NCBI GenBank assembly: GCA_002364535.1
Contig: DEYL01000037.1
Location: 1 to 39,781 of the forward strand
Length of the DNA: 39,781 bases
Direction: 5' to 3'
From: Flavobacteriaceae bacterium UBA3159
Lineage (GTDB): Bacteria > Bacteroidota > Bacteroidia > Flavobacteriales > Flavobacteriaceae
Shown here: piece by piece, positions 1 through 9,009 of the stretch
Numbering within the stretch: the first letter of the stretch is position 1
Layout of the letters: the number at the start of each line of letters is the position of its first letter
Program-made: the position numbers and the translations under genes
The notes under the pieces: generated by a model
The model's input: only the letters and a program-made list of their open reading frames with translations
What the model was told of the DNA's origin: nothing
The model's database searches: none

Positions 1-3000
1 TGATAAAGACGGCATTGGAGATAATGCCGATCTTGATGATGATAATGATGGCCTTCCAGATAAAGAGGAAAAAATATTTGGTACTGATCCACTTAATCCA
101 GACACTGATAGTGACGGCTTAAATGATAGCCAAGAAAATGCTATTGGAACTGACCCTAATGATCCTGATACGGATGATGATGGTATTTTAGATGGAGAGG
201 ATACAAATCCGTTCTCACCTTTTGAAATTGCCGATTTTGATCGTGACGGACTGCCCGATGATATTGATCCAGATGATGATAATGATAATGTGGATGATAC
301 TTTTGAGTATGCGATTGGTACTGATCCATATAATCCAGATACTGATGGAGACGGATTAAGTGATGGTAGTGAATTACAAAGAAAAACAGATCCCAATAAT
401 GCTGATACAGATGGAGATGGAACCATTGACCCTATTGACCACTTCCCTACTGATCCATTTGAGGATACTGATTCAGACAGAGACGGTTTAGGAGATTATA
501 TGGATATCGATGATGACAATGACGGTGTTTCTGATATTGAGGAGCTATCACGAAGGACAGATCCTAAAAATGCTGATAGTGATGGTGATGGACTTACCGA
601 TTATGAGGAGGTCACATTAGGAACAGATCCAAGAACTTCAGATACTGACAAAGACGGTCTTTCTGATAACCAGGAAAATGATCTGGGGACTGATCCTCTT
701 AATCCAGATACTGATGGTGACGGGGTTGCTGATGGCGAAGATAAACTTCCCAATAATGCAGATGAGGACTTTGACAGTGATGGTGATGGAATTGGTGATA
801 ATAAAGACCCCGATGACGATAATGATGGCTCACTGGATAGCGAAGAGATTGCAAACGGTACAGATCCTTTAAACCCCGACACAGACGGGGATGGCTCTAA
901 TGATGGAGATGAAGCCAAATTAGAAACTGATCCATTAAATCCTGATACTGACGGAGATGGTATTTTAGACGGAGAAGACGACTTCCCTCTAGATCCAAAT
1001 AGAGCTGATGATGCTGATGGGGACGGCATACCTGATGGTGAAGATCCAGATGATGATAATGATGGTTTACTCGATACAGAGGAATTGGCCTTAGGAACAA
1101 ATCCCGAGAAGCCCGATACAGATCAGGACGGACTGAGCGACTTTGATGAAAAGGGTCTAGGCACTAATCCATTAAATCCTGACTCTGACGGTGATGTACT
1201 CACTGACGGTGAAGAGCTTGAGTATAAAACTAATCCATTAAGCCCTGATACAGACGACGACGGACTCACCGATGGAGTAGAGATATTAAAAGAAACGGAT
1301 CCAAATAACTCAGATACCGATGGTGATGGAATCAAGGATGGATCTGATAAGCTTCCTCTGAATGCAGAAGAGAGTAGAGATAACGACGGTGACGGAATCG
1401 GTGATGAGCAGGATGATGACGATGATAATGATGGGGTTTCTGACCAGGATGAGAAACAAATCGGAACCAATCCATTTAATCCTGATAGCGACGAGGATGG
1501 TCTGAGTGACGGCCAGGAAGTAAATAATAGAAGAACAGATCCTCTTAATCCAGACACCGATGGTGACGGGGTTGTTGATAAAGATGACAACTTCCCACTG
1601 GATGATAAGGAATCTACAGATACTGATAAAGACGGTATAGGAGATCTATCTGATAAAGATGATGACAATGATGATATTGCTGATGAGGAAGAAATAGCTT
1701 TAGGCACAGATCCATTAAAAGCAGATACTGATGGAGATGGATTAAAAGATGGTGACGAGGTTCAAGCAAATACAGATCCTCTAAACCCTGACAGTGACGG
1801 TGATGGTTCTCCCGATGGAAGTGATGACTTCCCGCTGGATCCAAATATTTCTGTTGATTCTGATCGTGATGGGGTCTCTGATGAAAAAGAAAAACAGATC
1901 AGAACCAATCCTGAAAACCCGGATACCGATGGAGATGGATCTAATGATGGGGAGGAATTGGCAAGAGGAACAGATCCCAGGGATGTTGATAGTGATGATG
2001 ATGGAATCATTGATAGTGAAGATGATCTTCCATTAGATTCAACTGAAATAATAGATACTGATGGAGACGGCATAGGAGATAATTCAGATACAGATGATGA
2101 TGGAGATGGCATTGAGGATGCAATTGAAACAGCTCAGGGTACAGACCCAAAAAGTGCAGATACGGACGGGGATGGAGTTGGAGACTTTGATGAAAAAGAT
2201 CTAGGCACTGACCCATTAAATCCGGATACTGATGGGGATGGAATAGCTGATGGAGAGGAGCTCGAGATAAAAACAGATCCGCTAAATCCAGATACTGATG
2301 GAGATGGAGCGATAGACGGTGAAGATCAGCTGCCACTCGATGCTCAGGGAAGTAATGATAATGATAGGGATGGAATTAAGGATGAAGAAGATCCTGATGA
2401 TGATAACGATGGACTGACAGATGAGCAAGAAGCTGCTCAGAATACAGATCCATTTAATCCAGACACCGATGGAGATGGAGTCTCTGATGGAGATGAAATC
2501 AAGTTAAACTCTAACCCTAATAGTACTGATAGTGATGGTGATGGGCTGGATGACGGAGTTGAACTGGCCATGTCTACGGATCTTACAAGTAGCGATACTG
2601 ATGGAGATGGAATACCGGATCCACTGGATTCTTTTCCATTGAATCCATATGAGAGTGTAGATACTGACGGAGACGGGATAGGAGATGACGATGATCTGGA
2701 TGATGATAATGATGGATTATCAGATACTACTGAAGCCAGATATGGCACCAACTCGTTAGTAGCTGATTCTGATGACGATGGTCTTACTGATGGAGCAGAA
2801 ATTCGTCTAACCACTAATCCTCTTAATAATGATTCAGATGGGGATCAAACCATTGATGGTGAGGACGATTTCCCACTCAATGCTGATGAAGATACCGATA
2901 CTGATTTTGATGGTATTGGAAACAACACTGATACTGATGATGACAATGATGGAGTGTTAGACCTTATAGACAACTTCCCAACAGATGCATCAGAGGTAAA

Positions 3001-4759
3001 CGATATTGATGGAGATGGGGTTGGAAATAATGCTGATAATGATGATGATAATGATGGAGTGATTGATTTCACCGAGTTACAGTTTTTGGCGATTATGCAA
3101 CCCATTGATATTTCATTCTCAAAAACTATTACCGATTTAAAAACTACTACCGATACACTTGAGTCTGACAATCGACGTGGATTATCTAATCCATTTAGAG
3201 GGGTGGGTAAATGGAAAATAAGGAAGAAAGTATCAGGAGGAGCTGATGCACATTTGTTCACCGTTAAATACGGAGAGCCTGGTGCGAAACAAAATTATGA
3301 TGATTATTCACAACGATCAAGTGTTACAAGAGGTGACGGTGAGGGAGAAGAAGAGGAAGAAGAGGGTATACTAGCATTTATAAATCCTCCTGATCCAGAT
3401 AATCCTCAGGATCATAACAAAGACGGAGTTTATGAGGTTGTTATTAGTTATGTCAATACAGAACTTGGGGATATGAATGTACCCATTCCAGATGCGCCTA
3501 TGAATGTGAGTCTTTCAGATTCATCAACTCTAGATATTATATCATTAACAACAAGTCAAACCCCTGTAGAAGAGGTAGACCCTGATATTATTCAATCTGA
3601 TACGGATGCAGATGGATATGTTAACTCTATTGATCAGGATGATGACGGTGATGGTATTGATAGCCAATTTGAAGCATTGACTGGAGGAAATGGTTTTTCT
3701 GCTCGTGGAGGAGAAGGAAGACAAAGATCTGACGATTTTGATGGTGATGGAATCGTAGACTCATTGGATCCAGATGACGAAAATGATGGCCTGTTTACCC
3801 AATATGAAAATCCTGACCCCAACGGTGACAGAAGAGCTGATGACGCCCAAGATACTGATGGCGACGGCCTACCTGATTATATCGATGATGATGACGATGG
3901 TGATGGTATACTAACCATACTTGAGGGATCAGATCTAAATTTTGATGGAAACCCTGATGATTCTATCGACTCCGACCAAGATGGTATTTATGACTATATC
4001 GATTATGACGATGATAATGATGGTGTACCAACTTCACTTGAATTGGGAGACGGTCGATTCTATAGAGATTCTGATTATGATGGCATACCAGATTATTTAG
4101 ATACAGACGATGATGGAGACGGAATACTGACCCGCCTAGAGGTAGATCATCAGGCTGAAGATTTTCTGGCAAGACTAGTAGATTTGGATGGAGATGGCAA
4201 ACCCAATTATCTAGACAAAGACGATGACGGTGACGGAATTCAGTCAATCGACGAAGATCGAAATTTAAATGGTAACCCTGCAGATGATGATATGGATGGT
4301 GATGGGCTGTTCGATGCATATGACTCCAAGGTCTCAGATTGTGATGAGGACGGAGTTTTTGATGAAGTAGACGCAGAAAACTGTAATCCATACAATGACA
4401 GTGATGGTGATGGGTTTGTAAATATTGATGAGATTAGTTGTGGTGTTGATCCCAATGATCCGCAAAGCATTTGTGAGGATTATGCATCTATTGGACTGAA
4501 AATAACTGACTTTTTCTCGCCCAACGGGGACGGCATAAACGATGAGTGGGCAGATGACTCATTCTTGCGTTACCCAGACAACGAAGTTTGGATTTACAAC
4601 CGATCGGGTCAATTGATCTTTAATAAAGCAAATTATCAAAACAATTGGACAGGAGAATTCAATAACGAAGAGCTACCCGAGGGAAGTTACTATTATTTAA
4701 TCGATTTTAATAGGAATGGAAATCCTGATTATCAGGGTATTGTCTATTTAACTAGATAA
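1..4759 (+). CDS. Giant Ca2+-binding TSP3-repeat surface protein with T9SS type B sorting domain (5' partial)
   Basis: The reading frame is open from base 2, so the gene starts upstream and no signal peptide is visible. About 1,585 codons are present. Residues encoded by roughly 2-3070 are tandem thrombospondin type 3-like repeats built on DxDxDG calcium-binding loops, alternating units such as TDPLNPDTDGDG and DDDNDG, with an FPLD/LPLN-type linker recurring at least 11 times. Positions about 3070-3600 encode a non-repetitive section with a cadherin-like stretch (GGADAHLFTV, then DNPQDHNKDGVYEVVISY). A second, looser Asp-rich repeat block follows (3600-4480). The last ~90 residues carry FSPNGDGINDEW, YNRSGQLIF and GSYYYLIDF, matching the gliding-motility-associated C-terminal domain (CHU_C/TIGR04131) that directs export by T9SS. 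Family knowledge predicts a cell-surface adhesin or motility-related protein stabilised by calcium. The stop is followed by a second in-frame TAA and directly by the PorP/SprF gene, so they are surely cotranscribed. The exact ligand is unknown. Confidence 0.93.
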   Translation, partial: DKDGIGDNADLDDDNDGLPDKEEKIFGTDPLNPDTDSDGLNDSQENAIGTDPNDPDTDDDGILDGEDTNPFSPFEIADFDRDGLPDDIDPDDDNDNVDDTFEYAIGTDPYNPDTDGDGLSDGSELQRKTDPNNADTDGDGTIDPIDHFPTDPFEDTDSDRDGLGDYMDIDDDNDGVSDIEELSRRTDPKNADSDGDGLTDYEEVTLGTDPRTSDTDKDGLSDNQENDLGTDPLNPDTDGDGVADGEDKLPNNADEDFDSDGDGIGDNKDPDDDNDGSLDSEEIANGTDPLNPDTDGDGSNDGDEAKLETDPLNPDTDGDGILDGEDDFPLDPNRADDADGDGIPDGEDPDDDNDGLLDTEELALGTNPEKPDTDQDGLSDFDEKGLGTNPLNPDSDGDVLTDGEELEYKTNPLSPDTDDDGLTDGVEILKETDPNNSDTDGDGIKDGSDKLPLNAEESRDNDGDGIGDEQDDDDDNDGVSDQDEKQIGTNPFNPDSDEDGLSDGQEVNNRRTDPLNPDTDGDGVVDKDDNFPLDDKESTDTDKDGIGDLSDKDDDNDDIADEEEIALGTDPLKADTDGDGLKDGDEVQANTDPLNPDSDGDGSPDGSDDFPLDPNISVDSDRDGVSDEKEKQIRTNPENPDTDGDGSNDGEELARGTDPRDVDSDDDGIIDSEDDLPLDSTEIIDTDGDGIGDNSDTDDDGDGIEDAIETAQGTDPKSADTDGDGVGDFDEKDLGTDPLNPDTDGDGIADGEELEIKTDPLNPDTDGDGAIDGEDQLPLDAQGSNDNDRDGIKDEEDPDDDNDGLTDEQEAAQNTDPFNPDTDGDGVSDGDEIKLNSNPNSTDSDGDGLDDGVELAMSTDLTSSDTDGDGIPDPLDSFPLNPYESVDTDGDGIGDDDDLDDDNDGLSDTTEARYGTNSLVADSDDDGLTDGAEIRLTTNPLNNDSDGDQTIDGEDDFPLNADEDTDTDFDGIGNNTDTDDDNDGVLDLIDNFPTDASEVNDIDGDGVGNNADNDDDNDGVIDFTELQFLAIMQPIDISFSKTITDLKTTTDTLESDNRRGLSNPFRGVGKWKIRKKVSGGADAHLFTVKYGEPGAKQNYDDYSQRSSVTRGDGEGEEEEEEGILAFINPPDPDNPQDHNKDGVYEVVISYVNTELGDMNVPIPDAPMNVSLSDSSTLDIISLTTSQTPVEEVDPDIIQSDTDADGYVNSIDQDDDGDGIDSQFEALTGGNGFSARGGEGRQRSDDFDGDGIVDSLDPDDENDGLFTQYENPDPNGDRRADDAQDTDGDGLPDYIDDDDDGDGILTILEGSDLNFDGNPDDSIDSDQDGIYDYIDYDDDNDGVPTSLELGDGRFYRDSDYDGIPDYLDTDDDGDGILTRLEVDHQAEDFLARLVDLDGDGKPNYLDKDDDGDGIQSIDEDRNLNGNPADDDMDGDGLFDAYDSKVSDCDEDGVFDEVDAENCNPYNDSDGDGFVNIDEISCGVDPNDPQSICEDYASIGLKITDFFSPNGDGINDEWADDSFLRYPDNEVWIYNRSGQLIFNKANYQNNWTGEFNNEELPEGSYYYLIDFNRNGNPDYQGIVYLTR

Positions 4760-4762
4760 TAA

Positions 4763-5668
4763 ATGATTTTACGTTTTCTGTTTATTTTATTTCCTCTAGC
4801 TCTCTTTTGCCAACAAGATGGATACCTCTCCTTGTACAATTTTAATATGAATTTGATTAATCCTGCTTATGCAGGAGCTGAGGGCAGTCATGTTTTTTCA
4901 CTTACATCCAGAAATCAATGGAATACCATTGAAGACAGTCCAAAAACAACAGGACTCTCCTATTCAATTTCAAGAAGCAATAACGTTGGGCTTGGAATCT
5001 CCATCATCTCTGACAAAATTTTTATAGAAAATCAAACAATGTTAACCATTGATTTTTCTTACAAACTCACTTTGAGTAATGATGGCGTCATATTCTTAGG
5101 AATCAAAGGAGGTGGGAACTCATATAATGCCGACTCCACACCACTACTGGGTTTTTCCGAAATTCCTGATCCGGCACAGAAATCCTTGAGCAGATTTAAT
5201 CCAAATATGGGCGTAGGTTTTTTATTTAGAATGAGAGGATTTTGGTTCTCTGGTTCGATACCCCGAATGTTCAACACAAAAAGAGATGAAGATATTGAAA
5301 TACAATCTAGAGATAGAATCCACGTATACCTGGCTGGGGGAGCACAATTAAAAATTAGTGAAGATTTTTCGATCATACCCAATCTAATGTACAGGAAAGG
5401 CAAAGGCCTTCCCAATTCGATTGATTTTGGTAGTTGGGTTTCATATCTCAATAAATTTGATCTAGGAATTTCTTTTAGATCAGGCTCTATTTTCTCATTC
5501 CTGGCATCCGTAGATTTGGGAGAGAATATATCCGTTGGTTATGCCTATGATACCTATAGAAATGGGACATTATCTGGTCTCAACCTAAAGGGGCACGAAC
5601 TGGCTATACGCTTCAATCTGGGTGAAGCTCCTGAAAAAAACGTTGAGCAGGTAAGCACTGAGGAATAA
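4763..5668 (+). CDS. PorP/SprF family type IX secretion outer-membrane protein
   Basis: This 301-residue protein has an N-terminal signal peptide (hydrophobic residues 3-15, likely cut near residue 16-17) followed by the family's opening motif NFNMNLINPAYAGAEG. The remainder alternates short hydrophobic and polar beta strands (VGLGISIISDKI, GVIFLGIKGGG, ISVGYAYDTY), as expected for a small outer-membrane beta barrel. Family members such as SprF of Flavobacterium johnsoniae are needed for surface display of the adhesin encoded next to them, by binding the type B C-terminal domain. The start lies 3 bp after the adhesin stop codon, so an operon and a dedicated partner role are a strong inference. 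The final residues are acidic and not membrane-like. Assignment to the family is firm; the cargo assignment is inferred from adjacency. Confidence 0.92.
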   Translation: MILRFLFILFPLALFCQQDGYLSLYNFNMNLINPAYAGAEGSHVFSLTSRNQWNTIEDSPKTTGLSYSISRSNNVGLGISIISDKIFIENQTMLTIDFSYKLTLSNDGVIFLGIKGGGNSYNADSTPLLGFSEIPDPAQKSLSRFNPNMGVGFLFRMRGFWFSGSIPRMFNTKRDEDIEIQSRDRIHVYLAGGAQLKISEDFSIIPNLMYRKGKGLPNSIDFGSWVSYLNKFDLGISFRSGSIFSFLASVDLGENISVGYAYDTYRNGTLSGLNLKGHELAIRFNLGEAPEKNVEQVSTEE

Positions 5669-5699
5669 AATACTGTTCAGTATGGATCTATTGTTTCTC

Positions 5700-5715
5700 T
5701 TAATTGAGCAATTAA
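5700..5715. other. A/T-rich perfect dyad between porP-like gene and hydroxylase gene
   Basis: TTAATTG, AG, CAATTAA forms a perfect 7-bp stem. A smaller hairpin (TACTG-TT-CAGTA) lies at 5671-5682, just after the upstream stop codon. Neither is followed by a good T tract, so a terminator role for the adhesin operon is only possible. No clear TAnnTTTG promoter for the downstream gene is seen in this gap. Confidence 0.25.
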
Positions 5716-5761
5716 ATATTGTATTAAAAAAATAATTAGATTTATATTAAAAAGCGGTTGT

Positions 5762-6598
5762 ATGATCGAGATCGTAAATTATTTTGAAAATATTCCCTCC
5801 ATACATCGCGGCCTGCTAATTGTAGGGGGGATCAGTTTTTTTTGGTTTTTGGAGGGACTCTTTCCTTTGGTTCGATTCAATTATAAAAAATGGCACCATG
5901 CCCTTACCAATTTCTTTTTTACCCTCACCACCATCCTTATAAACTTATCCATGGCTTTTTTGCTGTTGAGAACATCCGATTGGACCGTCAACAACAGTTT
6001 TGGATTGTTACAGTGGATTCAAGATCTACCCCTTTGGACTGAAATAATTTTAGGTGTTTTGCTTTTGGATTTTGTCGGCGCTTATCTTCCCCACTATACC
6101 GAACATTGTATCAAACCCTTGTGGATGATTCATCTGGTTCATCACAGTGACCCCAATGTGGACACAACTACTGCAAACCGTCATCACCCCCTCGAAAGTA
6201 TTGTGAGATTTTCCTTTACGCTATTGGGTGTTTATATCTTGGGTACTTCAATCGGTATTATCATGCTCTACCAAGCCTTGTCGGTGGTATCCGCTCAATT
6301 CAGTCATGCCAATATTAGGTTACCTGTAAAGTTAGATCGATGGATTAGTTATTTTTTGGTTTCTCCTGATATGCACAAGATTCACCACCATTACCGTTTG
6401 CCCTACACTGATAACAATTACGGGAACATCTTCTCCATTTGGGATAGGCTGTTCGGTACCTTTAGCTATTTTGATAGGGAAAAAATTATCTATGGGGTTG
6501 ATGTATTCCCCGATGTGGTAAAAAACACTAAAATTGGAAGTCTGCTTAAACAACCTTTTGAAAAATATCAAAAGCCAACCATGGAACAACTCGACTAA
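5762..6598 (+). CDS. Sterol desaturase / fatty acid hydroxylase superfamily membrane protein
   Basis: The 278-residue product has several hydrophobic helices (about residues 17-33, 47-69, 93-109, 150-172) and the histidine clusters of the non-haem di-iron fatty acid hydroxylase superfamily: H111xxxH115, H124xxHH128, HH141-142 and H205xxHHH. These clusters bind two irons in known members, which hydroxylate or desaturate lipids at the membrane. Substrate cannot be told from sequence; in Bacteroidota relatives act on fatty acids, carotenoids or ornithine lipids, among others. The gene stands alone on the plus strand and its stop overlaps the hisS stop by 4 bp, tail to tail. Family confidence is high, substrate unknown. 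Confidence 0.88.
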   Translation: MIEIVNYFENIPSIHRGLLIVGGISFFWFLEGLFPLVRFNYKKWHHALTNFFFTLTTILINLSMAFLLLRTSDWTVNNSFGLLQWIQDLPLWTEIILGVLLLDFVGAYLPHYTEHCIKPLWMIHLVHHSDPNVDTTTANRHHPLESIVRFSFTLLGVYILGTSIGIIMLYQALSVVSAQFSHANIRLPVKLDRWISYFLVSPDMHKIHHHYRLPYTDNNYGNIFSIWDRLFGTFSYFDREKIIYGVDVFPDVVKNTKIGSLLKQPFEKYQKPTMEQLD

Positions 6599-7977
6599 TT
6601 CAATCCCTGTAATACTTTAAACATTTGGTTAATCTGATGTTCTTCTTGGCTTCCAGTCAACATGTTTTTTAATACAAAAACTTTTTTTTGCATTTCTTCT
6701 GAACCCAAAATAACAACATAAGGAATTGAACGTTGATTGGCATAATTTAACTGTTTTTTTAGTTTAGCGGGTTTGGGATAAAACTCACAAGGAAACTCTT
6801 GATCTCTCAATTTTGTAAGCTGGTCAAAACAAAAGCTGGCCGAATCATCTCCAAAATTTAAAAAAATCAGTTTGGTCTTGTGATCCAATGAAGCAGGAAA
6901 TAAATTCAATTCCTCTAAAACCAAGAAGATGCGATCAAATCCAAAAGAGATACCAAATCCACTGGTGTTTTTAAGACCAAATAAATCTGTAAGCCTATCG
7001 TAACGACCTCCTCCACCAATCGAGCCCATTTTAATTCCCTCGGGTGGCATGACTTCCAGTATCAAGCCAGTATAATAATTCAACCCTCTCGCTAATGTAA
7101 CACTAAATGAAATGGACATAGCTTTTAGGGATTGTCGATTTAATTGACCGTAGATAAATTTCAACTCTTCAATTCCTTCTTGCGCAATTTCAATTCCTTC
7201 AAGGGCTTGAGCAACAGCAGATAATTGGGTTTCAAAAGCACCTTTTAAAGAGAGAAAAGGTTGTAAACGCATAATAGCGTCGGTAGAAAATCCTTTTGAT
7301 TGGAGTTCTTTGATGACCCCTTCTTTACCAATTTTACTGACCTTGTCCAATGCCACTGTAAAATTTATCAATTGAGACTCTGCTCCAATACATTGCGCAA
7401 TACCTAAAAGAATTTTACGGTGGTTGAGTTGAATTTGAACCCTTTTCAGGTTTAGCTTAGAAAAAACGTGATCATAAAGCAATACACCCTCCACTTCTTG
7501 CCAGAGAGAACTTTCGCCCACCACATCTGCATCACATTGTAAAAATTCTTGAAATCTACCGTGTTGAGGGCGATCGGCACGCCAAACTGTTTGCATTTGA
7601 TACCGCCGAAAAGGAAATGCTATGTCGTTTTGATATTGGGCAACATAACGAGCAAAAGGAACAGTGAGGTCATAACGAAGTGCTTTTTGTGACAATGAAT
7701 CGGAAAACTTTCCCAAATCTCCTTTTTTCAATGCCTCTAAATCGGCTTTTTTAACCTTATCTCCTGAATTTAATATTTTAAAAATCAACCGATCTCCCTC
7801 CTCACCATATTTACCCAATAATGTCTCTGAGCGCTCAAATGATGGTGTTTCTAGGGGTTGAAATCCGAAACTTTCAAAAGCAGACGTCAGCTGGGATTTT
7901 AGATAATTTCTCTTAGACAAAATCGCAGGAGAAAAATCACGAGTTCCTTTGGGTATAGATGGTTTTAAGTTCGACAT
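6595..7977 (-). CDS. hisS: Histidyl-tRNA synthetase
   Basis: The 460-residue protein charges tRNA-His with histidine in the cytoplasm. Class II motifs are clear: the N-terminal PKGTRDFSP, motif 2 around RRYQMQTVWRADRPQHGRF, the histidine-specific ARGLNYYTG, and motif 3 GGGGRYDRL followed by GFGISFGFDRI. A C-terminal anticodon-binding domain (from about KLIFLNFGDD) completes it. I chose the ATG at 7977 (MSNLKPSIPKGTRDF) rather than an in-frame TTG at 8004, because the family's conserved N-terminus begins right after this Met. It lies 37 bp downstream of the DUF6495-like gene on the same strand and is probably cotranscribed with it. Confidence 0.97.
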   Translation of the reverse strand: MSNLKPSIPKGTRDFSPAILSKRNYLKSQLTSAFESFGFQPLETPSFERSETLLGKYGEEGDRLIFKILNSGDKVKKADLEALKKGDLGKFSDSLSQKALRYDLTVPFARYVAQYQNDIAFPFRRYQMQTVWRADRPQHGRFQEFLQCDADVVGESSLWQEVEGVLLYDHVFSKLNLKRVQIQLNHRKILLGIAQCIGAESQLINFTVALDKVSKIGKEGVIKELQSKGFSTDAIMRLQPFLSLKGAFETQLSAVAQALEGIEIAQEGIEELKFIYGQLNRQSLKAMSISFSVTLARGLNYYTGLILEVMPPEGIKMGSIGGGGRYDRLTDLFGLKNTSGFGISFGFDRIFLVLEELNLFPASLDHKTKLIFLNFGDDSASFCFDQLTKLRDQEFPCEFYPKPAKLKKQLNYANQRSIPYVVILGSEEMQKKVFVLKNMLTGSQEEHQINQMFKVLQGLN

Positions 7978-8014
7978 ATACGATGGATCAGCAGCAAAGA
8001 TCAAACAATTCTTA

Positions 8015-8488
8015 TTATTTTGAAAGAAAACTTTTTAAGTCCTCATAGGTTTTGCCATCAGAGATCTTAGCACCCTGATTAATAAGCTTAAACTTTTCCT
8101 CTTTTAAGGTCTCTTGAAATGTCCGACTGGATTCAAAAATTTCAACACTAGGGTTTGACAAATTCTTTGCCAACCATTCCTTGTAATCTTTATCCATCAA
8201 TGATGGACAGTCTTTCTCCACCCGGATCAAGATCAGATCAATACGAGCATTTTCACATTTGAATAAAAACAAATGGTAATCACTTCTATTTTCGAGATAA
8301 GTAATTTTGTAGAGAGACTGATCCCAAACCATATCACTAAAAAGATCCATCAGTTCGTCCGTCAGACTAAGATTATCGGATTTAATTTGATTCCATTGAG
8401 TTTTATCGATGGATTGCACCGCCAGAAATAAGGCAAACTCCTGATGTAGGCTTTCAAATTGCTCTTTGGACAAACGGGTGTATTTCAT
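8015..8488 (-). CDS. DUF6495-like conserved protein of unknown function
   Basis: This 157-residue soluble, acidic protein begins MKYTRLSKEQFESLHQEFA and resembles by eye a small family common in Flavobacteriia (DUF6495). I know no established function for that family. There are no membrane segments or obvious catalytic motifs; the middle region (VWDQSLYKITYLENRSDYHLF) looks like beta strands. The frame is open back to 8518, but an upstream start there would lie inside the terminator hairpin of rplI, so the ATG at 8488 is the likely start. It sits between rplI and hisS, a setting that hints at translation-linked expression but proves nothing about role. Confidence 0.75.
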   Translation of the reverse strand: MKYTRLSKEQFESLHQEFALFLAVQSIDKTQWNQIKSDNLSLTDELMDLFSDMVWDQSLYKITYLENRSDYHLFLFKCENARIDLILIRVEKDCPSLMDKDYKEWLAKNLSNPSVEIFESSRTFQETLKEEKFKLINQGAKISDGKTYEDLKSFLSK

Positions 8489-8499
8489 AAAATCAAATG

Positions 8500-8525
8500 A
8501 AAAAAAAACCCCACTCAAGGTGGGG
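8500..8525 (-). terminator. Rho-independent terminator after rplI
   Basis: Read on the minus strand, CCCCAC-CTTGA-GTGGGG (8525 to 8509) forms a 6-bp G/C-rich stem followed at once by eight T residues (8508-8501). It begins about 20 bp after the rplI stop codon, the classic position for ending the rpsF-rpsR-rplI transcript. It also lies only about 12 bp before the next gene on the same strand. Confidence 0.88.
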
Positions 8526-8544
8526 TATGAAAATGATTGTAAAA

Positions 8545-8997
8545 TTATTTTTTCTCGGGAATGATTTCAAAAGGAAATTGAATAGAAACCTCTCTATGAA
8601 GTCTGATTTTTGCCTCATAACTTCCCAAACGCTTGATGGTTTTACCGGGAACAGCAATGGCATTTTTTTCAATTTCATGTTCCTGTGCATCAAAAGCTTT
8701 TACCAAATCTACTGCAGAAACCGAACCAAACAGTTTGTCTCCACTACCGACTTTGGAGGGTATCTTGACCACCAGAGCCATTAGCTTTTCTCCCAATGCC
8801 TTAGCGTCGTCAATGATCTTTTTTTCTTTAAAAGCTTTTTGCTTTAAATTTTCTGCCAAAACTTTTTTGGCAGAAGTAGTGGCTAATACAGCCTTACCTT
8901 GTGGGATGAGATAATTTCTCCCATATCCGTTTTTGACTTTTACTAAATCGTCCTTAAAGCCAAGATTTTGAACGTTTTCTTTTAATATAATTTGCAT
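8545..8997 (-). CDS. rplI: 50S ribosomal protein bL9
   Basis: The 150-residue product starts MQIILKENVQNLGFKDDLVKVKNGYGRNYLIP, the conserved N-terminal RNA-binding domain of bL9, including the GYxRNYL(I/L)P signature. A long charged helix (residues about 40-75) connects to the C-terminal domain (KLFGSVSAVDL, TIKRLGSYEAKIRLHREV). Length equals the family norm. It is the last gene of the rpsF-rpsR-rplI operon, 12 bp after rpsR, and is followed by a strong terminator. Confidence 0.98.
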   Translation of the reverse strand: MQIILKENVQNLGFKDDLVKVKNGYGRNYLIPQGKAVLATTSAKKVLAENLKQKAFKEKKIIDDAKALGEKLMALVVKIPSKVGSGDKLFGSVSAVDLVKAFDAQEHEIEKNAIAVPGKTIKRLGSYEAKIRLHREVSIQFPFEIIPEKK

Positions 8998-9009
8998 GAC
9001 TTAAAGATT

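Noticed and set aside
601..4470. Long minus-strand open frames (up to 194 codons, Ser/Pro-rich) opposite the adhesin
   Set aside because: They arise because GAT/GAC-rich repeats read as Ser/Pro/Ile codons on the other strand and seldom give stops. Composition is low-complexity and there are no start signals or known families.
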